The notes: generated by a model not told the origin, from the letters alone. Shown: positions 1 through 5,949, numbered from the stretch's first letter. The stretch: 6,960 nt of DNA from CABMGO01 sp964574775 (GCA_964574775.1 CAZNOS010000039.1:1-6960); one strand, 5' to 3'. Numbers and translations: made by a program.

Positions 1-762
1 GCAGAACTTTCTGGTTTAACATTAACAGTTTTAGATGTTGAAGACACTGGAAGTTTTTATAGAGTTAGCTATTCTATGCAAGGTCAAAATGGTACAATAG
101 ATATTTCTAAAGATGGAAAATATATTGGACAACTAAGCGCATATCCTGAAGCAGAAGATTCTGACTCTAATGATCAAAATACAGCTACAGAAATTCCTAA
201 ATCTGATAAACCAAAAGTTGAGTTATATGTTTGGGGATATTGTCCATATGGAGTTCAGGCACAGGGTCCAATGGCCCAGGTTGCTCAATTATTAAAAGCA
301 AATGCTGATTTCGAAATTGTTCCTTATTATGACGGCCACGGTGCTTATGAAACTCAACAAAATAAAATACAATTATGTATACAAAAATTAGCTAAAGATA
401 AGTATTGGGCTTATGCGGCTAAGTTTGTGAGTGATGTTTATCCAAAATGTTCTGCGACTAGAACGGAAGAATGTGATAAGACAGAATCTGTTAAAGTTAT
501 GAAGGCAGTCGGAATTGATTCTACTGCTGTAATGTCTTGCGTAAGTGCAGATGGTGATGCTTTATTCGCTGCTGCTTCCGTAAAAGCTCAACAAGCTGGT
601 GTTAGTGGTTCTCCTACTGTTACAATTAATGGAGTTATTGCAAATGTTGCTAGAAGTGCTGAGGCATATAAAACAGCTGTTTGTGGTGCATTTAATAACG
701 AGCCTTCCGCATGTGCTAATGAGTTGGATTCAACTGCTGCAGCAGCTGCAGGTAATTGTTAG
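1..762 (+). CDS. DsbA/thioredoxin-fold envelope protein with CPYG in place of CxxC (5'-truncated)
   Basis: The reading frame is open from base 1, so the gene starts outside the window. The ATG at 76 lies inside a continuous domain and is probably not the start. 253 residues are visible. Bases 1-140 encode a small beta-rich segment (LTVLDVEDTGSFYRVSYS, then TIDISKDGKYI), a layout I recall from DPANN DsbA-like proteins ahead of the catalytic domain. A polar linker follows (about 145-210), then a thioredoxin fold: strand VELYVWGY, the active-site motif CPYG with Cys at 241-243, a helical insertion with several Cys, and the cis-Pro loop GSPT (Pro at 613-615). The C-terminus is Ala-rich and ends in Cys. 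Family members are exported thiol-disulfide oxidoreductases or isomerases. The second active-site Cys is Gly here, so plain CxxC dithiol exchange is not possible; seven further Cys lie downstream. A signal peptide cannot be seen because the 5' end is missing. Fold is well supported; the exact reaction is not. Confidence 0.85.
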   Translation, partial: AELSGLTLTVLDVEDTGSFYRVSYSMQGQNGTIDISKDGKYIGQLSAYPEAEDSDSNDQNTATEIPKSDKPKVELYVWGYCPYGVQAQGPMAQVAQLLKANADFEIVPYYDGHGAYETQQNKIQLCIQKLAKDKYWAYAAKFVSDVYPKCSATRTEECDKTESVKVMKAVGIDSTAVMSCVSADGDALFAAASVKAQQAGVSGSPTVTINGVIANVARSAEAYKTAVCGAFNNEPSACANELDSTAAAAAGNC

Positions 763-767
763 ATAAA

Positions 768-774
768 TTTTTTT
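768..774 (+). terminator. Oligo-T tract after the DsbA-like gene
   Basis: Seven consecutive T residues begin 5 bases after the TAG stop at 760-762. Archaeal RNA polymerase can terminate at oligo-T tracts without a hairpin, and this one sits between a stop codon and the next promoter-like element. It is short, so termination may be partial. Confidence 0.45.
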
Positions 775-789
775 GTAAAGGTTTAAATA
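775..789 (+). promoter_or_regulatory. Archaeal BRE/TATA-like promoter for a leaderless transcript
   Basis: TTTAAATA at 782-789 matches an archaeal TATA box. It is directly preceded by the purine/A-rich GTAAAG (775-780), which fits 5 of 6 positions of the BRE pattern RNWAAW. Archaeal transcription usually starts about 22-27 bases downstream of the TATA centre, here about 808-813, which coincides with the ATG at 811. No Shine-Dalgarno-like sequence occurs just before that ATG. Both points suggest a leaderless mRNA for the large surface protein. Confidence 0.55.
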
Positions 790-810
790 ATTGTTTTCTA
801 TTTGTTTTCT

Positions 811-3800
811 ATGTATATAAATAAAAGAGGACAGGTAACTATATTCATTATTCTAGCTATACTAATTACTGGTGGAATTGTTTCTTTTTTCGTTATTCAA
901 AACTCTGGTAGTACCGAAATCGATAAATTTTCTGGAAATATGTCTTATTATGTTACTGATAGTATTCAGAGCTGTTTAGAAAACACTTCTCTTTTAGCTA
1001 TTGATTTTTATGGACTAAAAGAGACAGAAATTAAATCATATGTTGAAGGAGAGGTTGTTGCTTGCATAAATAAAAAACTAAAAAGTTATATTGACGGTGG
1101 TTCTGTTAGCTCTAGATTAAATAATATTAGTGTTGTTATAAATGAGGAGATAGTTTCTATTAGTATGGATTATCCTACGTATGTAAATAGTAGTGATTTA
1201 TCTTTTTATGTTTCAAATTTTAATGTTGGTTTTGATTTATTTTCTTCTGAAGAATTGAGTATTAATTCTGCGTGTGCGTTAGAATATGATGCAAATTTGT
1301 TTTCTTTCGATAACAAGTTTAGTATTTATGTTCCTCGTGGGACTGTTGTAAAGAATAAAAATGGTTCTTGTGCTAGTGAGATAAATTTGAAGATAGAAGA
1401 TAGCGCTTCTTATTATGGTAGTAGCTCTATGGGGTTAACTTCTCTTGTATATATTCCTGGACCCAAAGGAACAGAGTTTGGTTCTCCAGCTGAATTAAAG
1501 CTATATTATTCGGATTTGGCATATGAACGTTATGTTACATCTCCTCTTAATTCTAATAAACTTTTAGAAACGGAAGATAAATTATCTTTAAGTTATTTTG
1601 ATAATATTGGAAAGGAATATTATTTGTATCCTAATGAGAATGGTCTGAATTCGAGCGTAAATAGTGATGAGAATTATATTTTTGCGGAAACAAAAATATT
1701 TTATGACGGGACTGTTCCGACAGGTGGAAGTTGTGCTTTGAAAAAAGGAGTGATTGTTGAGTCAGAAAATAAGAGAGTTGATTTGATAATTTCCGAGGGA
1801 ACTGTTGCAAAAAAAGCGGATGGTACATGTCTTGACAAAATAGATATTATTATTGAACCGAGAAGAAGTAATGTTGTGACGTTTGGAGATAAAGAGTATG
1901 TTCTTTCCCCCGATGGAGCTAGTTTTAGTGGGGCGTTAACATATATTTACAAATATTCTCAATTCGAAATTAGTGATCCGCGATTTTTGTATGGAGCACA
2001 TAACTGGGAAGATTTGATAACGAGAAATTGGACTGCGCCAGAAATAAATTATACACCATCTGGTGAAATTATTTCTCCTGTAAGAGTTAGGGCGCCGAAA
2101 GATTTGAGAATTGCATATTATGATCAAGAGAGTGAAATGTACATTCCGTGGGATACGGAAGTTGATGAAGTAAATCAATTAATTAAGGCACAGATAAATC
2201 ATTTTTCTGCTAATATTCCAGCACAGGGATGTAATGATTTTGCGTATTACGCAATACCAGAAGCGTTTAAGATATTATCAGGAAGCAATGTTTCTGATCC
2301 GTGCGATGGTAAAGGAGAAGCGGAATTGACCAGAATTTCAATTAAAAAGGTTCCTAATGATAGTTGCGGGAAAAAAGATACTCTTCTTATGGTTACGGGA
2401 ATGGTGAGTGAGGGAGACGAGGGGACTATTGATACTCAGAAGAGCGGGGGCGATCTTGGGCATAAGTGGTTTGGTTGGGGTAGTGGTGGAGTACTTGCTA
2501 TAGAAATTTCTGATTTTAAAGATGCAGACAAAGAAATAGAAGAATCAAATCTTTGTGCTTGGGGTACGCCGTATGTTAAAGTTAGAGGTATCGGTGTGAA
2601 TTTTCCTTATGGTGAATATAATATTGAAAGAATTGAGGGGGAGGATTATTGCACTTTGTTTAATTGTACGGCAGAAGAAGAAAGGGAGATTGAAGAAAAT
2701 GGCGAGGGATCTTCTGACGGCGGTTCGGGTGGTGGTTCGGGTACTGGAGGTTCTTCTTCGTTATCAAGAAATTGTGAGGCTGTGGGTACAGAAATTCCGT
2801 ATGGGGTTTTTAGCATGAAAACATTTAATAATAAATTATATATTGGACAGTTTGTGTATGGAGCTTCTTCGCAGAGTATGTTGTATAGTTATCCTGAATG
2901 GCAACAAGTTTCGCCAGGTATTACTGGCGTGACGGAATCTATATGTGCGATGGAAGAATTTAATGGGAATTTATATGCCAATACCGAGGCTGAGGGTCAC
3001 GTTTACAAAAGTTCTTCAGATGGTTCTAGTTGGAGTAATGTTTATAGTAGTGTGTCTGGGTATAATGTTGGTTGTGGGCTCGCAGTGTTTAATGGAGTGA
3101 TTTATGCAACTCATACGGATTATCTTAATTTTAAGAGTAAAATTTCAAGATCTTATGACGGTGTAAGTTGGGAGAATGTTAAGGATGTTGGTTCTTTTGT
3201 TAAAGAGATTATTGTTTATGGTGGGAAATTATATGTATTCGGTGTTAAATCTTCAGGGCAAGGTGTTGGATATGTTTCTTCTGATGGTACAAATTGGCAA
3301 GAGTTTAATGCTCCTGCTAGATTTTTGAAAGCTACAGTAATAAATGACAAATTATATTTAGGAAGTACAAGAAGAACTTCAAATGGAAAATCTGGATTGT
3401 GGGTTTACGATGGAACTAATTTTAATCTTCTTTCGGAACAAAGTATAGAAACGGTTAGTAAGCCACAGGGGTTTAACAATTCTGTTTTTGTTGGAACATC
3501 TTCGGGATTTAAGACGGCCAATGGTCCATCATTTTTAATGCAATATACGGGTTCAGCTTTAGAAAAAGTTTGTTCTTTCGAAGAAGAGGGTATATGGCAT
3601 ATAGAAGTTTATAATAATAGTTTGTATATCGGAACATGGAATTCAGATGGAGTTGGAAAATTGTATAAGTATGATCCAAAGCCAATCGTGGTTGGTAATG
3701 CTGAGGCAGAAAGCGGTGGAGGATTTTTGTGGAAACCGGTTTCGGAAGGCAACGGTAAATTGGTAATCTTACTTCCGTCGAGTTATACGGGGAAAACGAA

Positions 3801-3984
3801 TAAGCAAGTTTATGTCAATGATGAAATGGGTGCTTACGATAAAGTTGCTAATGGTGGAAGAGAGCATTATAGATTTCCTAATCCAGGGTCTGCATATGGA
3901 ACAGATATTGTGGTTTCAACAGTTATGAATGGAGAGGAAAAGAGTTGGGTTATTCCATATGGTTCTAAGCGTACAGTTTATTGA
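811..3984 (+). CDS. Large exported modular protein: prepilin-like anchor, tandem ZU5-like modules, seven-bladed propeller
   Basis: 1057 residues from the ATG at 811. A TTG at 802 is in frame but adds only three residues and lies too close to the TATA box. The N-terminus has basic KRGQ (5-8) then a hydrophobic helix (about 9-30). It resembles archaeal class III prepilin signals but lacks their usual Glu. Residues about 30-130 carry two Cys and resemble an N-terminal region I recall in Woesearchaeota surface proteins. Two beta modules follow (about 155-300 and 308-470) with ZU5-like features such as GASF, LRIAYYD and NHFSANI. Residues about 475-630 are Cys-containing and unassigned. A Gly/Ser linker (631-650) leads to seven propeller blades (about 672-955). 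The last about 100 residues, with FLWKPVSE, LVILLPSSYTG and GREHYRFPNPGSAYG, resemble a C-terminal domain I recall from archaeal secreted proteins. About 16 Cys suggest disulfides. Likely anchored by one helix with the bulk outside, binding a protein, glycan or partner cell. Domain calls rest on visible patterns; the ligand is unknown. Confidence 0.85.
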   Translation: MYINKRGQVTIFIILAILITGGIVSFFVIQNSGSTEIDKFSGNMSYYVTDSIQSCLENTSLLAIDFYGLKETEIKSYVEGEVVACINKKLKSYIDGGSVSSRLNNISVVINEEIVSISMDYPTYVNSSDLSFYVSNFNVGFDLFSSEELSINSACALEYDANLFSFDNKFSIYVPRGTVVKNKNGSCASEINLKIEDSASYYGSSSMGLTSLVYIPGPKGTEFGSPAELKLYYSDLAYERYVTSPLNSNKLLETEDKLSLSYFDNIGKEYYLYPNENGLNSSVNSDENYIFAETKIFYDGTVPTGGSCALKKGVIVESENKRVDLIISEGTVAKKADGTCLDKIDIIIEPRRSNVVTFGDKEYVLSPDGASFSGALTYIYKYSQFEISDPRFLYGAHNWEDLITRNWTAPEINYTPSGEIISPVRVRAPKDLRIAYYDQESEMYIPWDTEVDEVNQLIKAQINHFSANIPAQGCNDFAYYAIPEAFKILSGSNVSDPCDGKGEAELTRISIKKVPNDSCGKKDTLLMVTGMVSEGDEGTIDTQKSGGDLGHKWFGWGSGGVLAIEISDFKDADKEIEESNLCAWGTPYVKVRGIGVNFPYGEYNIERIEGEDYCTLFNCTAEEEREIEENGEGSSDGGSGGGSGTGGSSSLSRNCEAVGTEIPYGVFSMKTFNNKLYIGQFVYGASSQSMLYSYPEWQQVSPGITGVTESICAMEEFNGNLYANTEAEGHVYKSSSDGSSWSNVYSSVSGYNVGCGLAVFNGVIYATHTDYLNFKSKISRSYDGVSWENVKDVGSFVKEIIVYGGKLYVFGVKSSGQGVGYVSSDGTNWQEFNAPARFLKATVINDKLYLGSTRRTSNGKSGLWVYDGTNFNLLSEQSIETVSKPQGFNNSVFVGTSSGFKTANGPSFLMQYTGSALEKVCSFEEEGIWHIEVYNNSLYIGTWNSDGVGKLYKYDPKPIVVGNAEAESGGGFLWKPVSEGNGKLVILLPSSYTGKTNKQVYVNDEMGAYDKVANGGREHYRFPNPGSAYGTDIVVSTVMNGEEKSWVIPYGSKRTVY
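1273..2219 (+). repeat. Two tandem Cys-paired ZU5-like beta modules within the surface protein
   Basis: Two stretches align without gaps at their starts. Each has Cys-Ala-Leu, then 31 residues, then Cys, with GTV-x-K-x-x-x-G-S/T immediately before the second Cys. The Cys codons are at 1273 and 1369 (residues 155 and 187) and at 1732 and 1828 (residues 308 and 340). Each copy later has a P-x-G-x-x-F element (GPKGTEF, SPDGASF) and a strand ending in Y-F/Y-D (KLSLSYFD, DLRIAYYD). The second copy closes with TEVDEVNQLIKAQINHFS, the ending typical of ZU5-like modules in archaeal envelope proteins. One internal disulfide per module is inferred from the equal spacing. Confidence 0.65.
2824..3675 (+). 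repeat. Seven Kelch/BNR-like beta-propeller blades within the surface protein
   Basis: Seven repeats share the opening motif Phe/Tyr/Ile-Asn/Gly-Asn/Gly/Asp-x-Leu-Tyr-x-Gly-like. They begin at 2824, 2959, 3088, 3217, 3340, 3472 and 3610, a period of 41-46 residues. Blades 2-5 also carry a following turn of the S/Y-DG-x-x-W/F type (SSDGSSWSNV, SYDGVSWENV, SSDGTNWQEF, VYDGTNFNLL), as in BNR/Kelch-type propellers. Seven blades is enough to close a ring. Copies are diverged at the DNA level, so this is an old repeat and not a recent tandem duplication. Confidence 0.75.
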
Positions 3985-3987
3985 CGA

Positions 3988-3993
3988 TTTTTT
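3988..3993 (+). terminator. Oligo-T tract after the surface protein gene
   Basis: Six T residues start 3 bases after the TGA stop at 3982-3984, inside the 23-bp gap between two converging genes. This fits an archaeal hairpin-free terminator for the plus strand. I see no comparable T-run on the minus strand here for the converging operon; its best local candidate is only TTTATTATTG. Confidence 0.4.
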
Positions 3994-4007
3994 ACAATAA
4001 TAAAGTT

Positions 4008-4436
4008 TTAACGAGTTTGTTGTGTAGTAGTTCTATCTATTGTTTCTGTGTTGATGTTTGTTATGTCTATTAATATGCCGTCACAGCTGACATAGAACGC
4101 GTTTCCGGTAAACGACGGGAAAGCTTGTCTGTATTTTTGAAATCCGAGTACTGCTTTAACTAGATTTGATCGGGTGAATCTGTATTTTACTTCATACCAT
4201 TCTGGATTTCTACCTATCGCCAAAACATCGACTTCTCCGCTTTGTCCATTTTTAGAATAAGAGTAAAGTGATAGGACTTGGTCAAAATTTCCAGATTTTT
4301 TTAATATAGTTTCTAATTCTAGTACTTTTCGATCATGTTGTGCGTTGGCTATTTTTGGATATCTAGGATCTTGTATTGCAATTACTGGAGTTTTTTCCGG
4401 CGGGAAGAGATAACCGAGGTTAATTACGGGTGGCAT
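4008..4436 (-). CDS. Small PD-(D/E)XK-superfamily nuclease, last gene of the RFC operon
   Basis: 142 residues. The core GEVDVLAI (67-74) and WYEVKYR (80-86) give Asp70, Glu82 and Lys84, a D-x11-E-x-K arrangement that matches the metal-binding catalytic set of PD-(D/E)XK nucleases. An upstream helix (HDRKVLELETILKKSG) offers Glu40 or Glu42 as a further acidic residue. The following helix with FQKYRQAF resembles the motif after the catalytic Lys in resolvase- and VRR-NUC-like folds. I cannot place it in a named family; it does not read as a standard Hjc resolvase. The ATG lies one base after the rfcL stop (TAA-A-ATG) with no clear Shine-Dalgarno sequence, so translational coupling is likely. 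Its position suggests a DNA repair or replication role, for example processing branched or flapped DNA, which is inference. An inactive or RNA-directed member is also possible. The C-terminus is Thr/Gln-rich and probably disordered. Confidence 0.7.
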   Translation of the reverse strand: MPPVINLGYLFPPEKTPVIAIQDPRYPKIANAQHDRKVLELETILKKSGNFDQVLSLYSYSKNGQSGEVDVLAIGRNPEWYEVKYRFTRSNLVKAVLGFQKYRQAFPSFTGNAFYVSCDGILIDITNINTETIDRTTTQQTR

Positions 4437-4437
4437 T

Positions 4438-5637
4438 TTACGCTATTATTGGTCTGTCTAAAAAATCAATTTCATCTTGCTCTAGTTTAATTGAGGCTCT
4501 AACTTTTGGGCTTTGAAGAATTTGTTTTATAATTAAAAAATCTTTCATTGCTTCTTTTATGGAAAGATGGCAGTGTTTTGCATATTTTTCACAGATAGAT
4601 TTTTTCTTAGCTGCTCTTTGATTTTGTAGCCAAATTTTTAAAACTCTTGTAGGTTTTTTGTAGTTTGTCCAACCGGTTCTATTATATTTTTTTGCTGCTG
4701 CGACTGCGGGACCTAGAAGGAAATTTTCATAAACCAAGAATCTCCAATGCTGTTGTCTATGTATTCTGCCCTTAAACACGTCTGCTTTAGAAAGTGCATC
4801 AAATGCTTTTTGTAATTCTATTCCATGATATTCGTATGGAATGTTTTCTTCCATCCATAAAAATATTTCATCTACGCTGAGATTTACTTCGTCAAAAATA
4901 GTTAGCATTTTTGCATCAAGTTGTACGTTTTTGAATACATATTGAAGTGCGTTAAATATAGATATTTCCTTATTTCTTTCTCCTATCTCCTTTACGATTG
5001 TTTTATCATCCATTTTTGAGATTTGCTGAAGGTCGTTTATTGCAGCCCTTATGTCACCCCTTGCCTTTATAGAAATAGAAGTTAAGACGTCGTTAGAAAT
5101 GAAAATATTTTCTTTTAGTGAAACATCTTTTAGTATTTGAAGAACGGTTTTATAGTCGATATCTTTTAGCGTTATTAGTTCGCCCTTTTGTCTTAGGAGA
5201 TTAAATTTTTGTTGCCAGATATCATTTGCAGTTATAACCATGGGAAATGAAGATTTTTCTATTAGTGCAAGTAGCTCAGTCAATCCACCCCTGTCTCGTG
5301 TGGAAATTCCGTCAACCTCATCGATTAAAATAATTTTACTCTTTTTGAACAAACTTCTTTGTTGTGAGGCCGGTCCGATAATTTGTGAAACTTTTTCTTT
5401 ATTTCTTAAATCAGAGGCGTTCATTTCTAATATTTCAGCGTCGTTTTCGGCTGCTATCGCGTAGGCTAAAGATGTCTTACCAGTTCCAGGAGGACCATGA
5501 ATTATAACTGCTTTTTTTGTTGGAAAATTTCTGAGAAATATTTTTATTTTATCTATTGCCAGTTCTTGACCCTTAATATCACTAAGACAGTGGGCTCTAT
5601 ATTTTTCACACCAAGGAAGTTGGTCTGGGTTTGTCAT
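4438..5637 (-). CDS. rfcL: Replication factor C large subunit (clamp loader)
   Basis: 399 residues. RfcL joins RfcS subunits to form the AAA+ clamp loader that opens PCNA and places it on primer-template DNA. Visible are the N-terminal LPWCEKYR motif (7-14), Walker A GPPGTGKTS (48-56), NASDLRNK (73-80), Walker B IILIDEVDG (102-110), sensor 1 TAND (136-139) and sensor 2 GDIRAAINDLQ (194-204). A helical collar domain follows. The Ser-Arg-Cys arginine-finger motif of small subunits is absent, as expected for the large subunit. The ATG at 5637 is chosen because translation from it begins at the conserved N-terminus, GAGAGG lies 6 bases upstream, and it overlaps the previous stop as ATGA. An in-frame ATG at 5706 would add 23 unconserved residues. 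The usual KYRPK reads KYRAH here. The protein ends soon after DEIDFL with no Q-x-x-h-x-x-aromatic-aromatic PCNA-binding box, and is shorter than Pyrococcus-type RfcL. Confidence 0.93.
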   Translation of the reverse strand: MTNPDQLPWCEKYRAHCLSDIKGQELAIDKIKIFLRNFPTKKAVIIHGPPGTGKTSLAYAIAAENDAEILEMNASDLRNKEKVSQIIGPASQQRSLFKKSKIILIDEVDGISTRDRGGLTELLALIEKSSFPMVITANDIWQQKFNLLRQKGELITLKDIDYKTVLQILKDVSLKENIFISNDVLTSISIKARGDIRAAINDLQQISKMDDKTIVKEIGERNKEISIFNALQYVFKNVQLDAKMLTIFDEVNLSVDEIFLWMEENIPYEYHGIELQKAFDALSKADVFKGRIHRQQHWRFLVYENFLLGPAVAAAKKYNRTGWTNYKKPTRVLKIWLQNQRAAKKKSICEKYAKHCHLSIKEAMKDFLIIKQILQSPKVRASIKLEQDEIDFLDRPIIA

Positions 5638-5948
5638 ATGGAGCCTCTCGAATTTCCAAGCCACATTATAAAATCTAATCCAGTACATTGCACAGAAACG
5701 TGACAATCTGTTGCCTCATTTACACCAGTTCCCTCGCTGCCAAAGTCTTCTGAAAAGCAAGAAGGTCCCTTTATTGGATGCGAATAAACGTCTATTTCTT
5801 GTATTCCGTCTCCGTATGATGTTCCAGATATTAAGTAAACTCCTCCTCGAGTTGGTAGCCATTGTTTTAAAGAAGAGTGATATTTCATATTTTTCTTAAA
5901 ATCCTGTCTTCCTCTGTTTTTTGCACCAGCACTAACCAGTAAGGGCAT
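5634..5948 (-). CDS. Unrecognised 104-residue protein between rfcS and rfcL
   Basis: I do not recognise this protein. It begins one base after the rfcS stop (TAA-G-ATG) and its TGA overlaps the rfcL ATG as ATGA, which strongly suggests a real, translated gene. A weak purine stretch (GGGA, 9 bases ahead) is the only ribosome-binding candidate. The first 25 residues are basic (K10, R12, R14, K18, K19, K22) and probably flexible. Residues 30-60 (QWLPTRGGVYLISGTSYGDG, then IQEIDVYSHPI) look like beta-strands with Gly turns. The second half is acidic and Gly/Ser-rich with Cys64, Cys82 and Cys88 and His83, but no recognisable zinc motif, and ends in a hydrophobic strand LDFIMWLG. No membrane segment, signal peptide or coiled coil is visible. 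A hand count over 5641-5820 gives 75 G+C of 180 (about 42%), against 13 and 16 of 60 in two rfcL samples. Met21 is an alternative start. A chance ORF over a structured RNA or spacer cannot be excluded. Confidence 0.6.
   Translation of the reverse strand: MPLLVSAGAKNRGRQDFKKNMKYHSSLKQWLPTRGGVYLISGTSYGDGIQEIDVYSHPIKGPSCFSEDFGSEGTGVNEATDCHVSVQCTGLDFIMWLGNSRGSI
5644..5649 (-). promoter_or_regulatory. Shine-Dalgarno-like GAGAGG for rfcL
   Basis: On the minus strand GAGAGG lies 6 bases upstream of the ATG at 5637-5635, inside the last codons of the preceding ORF. It is the clearest ribosome-binding site in the operon. It decides the rfcL start in favour of 5637 over the in-frame ATG at 5706. Confidence 0.6.
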
Positions 5949-5949
5949 C

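Noticed and set aside
76..78. ATG as the true start of the DsbA-like gene
   Set aside because: The frame is open to base 1 and the upstream residues form a plausible continuous beta segment with those after the ATG, so the gene is cut by the window edge.
734..751. CTGCTGCAGCAG palindrome near the end of the DsbA-like gene as a terminator hairpin
   Set aside because: It has no loop, is explained by a run of Ala codons, and is separated from the T tract by 17 bases or more.
802..810. TTG start for the surface protein
   Set aside because: It adds only Met-Phe-Ser, lies only 12 bases after the TATA box, and the ATG at 811 fits the expected transcript start and the basic-then-hydrophobic N-terminus.
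1631..2178. Minus-strand ORFs opposite the surface protein
   Set aside because: They are antisense to the Cys-repeat modules; the composition (His/Ser/Phe/Ile/Arg-rich) is what a reverse read of an AT-rich gene gives.
2609..2818. Plus-strand ORF of 69 residues inside the surface protein
   Set aside because: It lies entirely within a well-supported gene in another frame and has a composition typical of a frame-shifted reading (Val/Arg/Leu-rich over the Gly/Ser linker).
5634..5660. tRNA T-arm-like TTCGAG / CTCGAAT
   Set aside because: The flanking bases do not form the T stem on either strand and no acceptor or anticodon arm can be built around it.
5638..5706. N-terminal extension of RfcL from an ATG at 5706
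   Set aside because: The 23 added residues do not resemble any RFC N-terminus. The ATG at 5637 has a good Shine-Dalgarno sequence, an ATGA overlap and starts next to the conserved PWCEKYR motif.
5240..5899. Plus-strand ORFs of 62-74 residues opposite rfcL and the 104-residue gene
   Set aside because: They run antisense to genes with conserved motifs or tight operon junctions, have no promoter or ribosome-binding signal, and show no recognisable domain.
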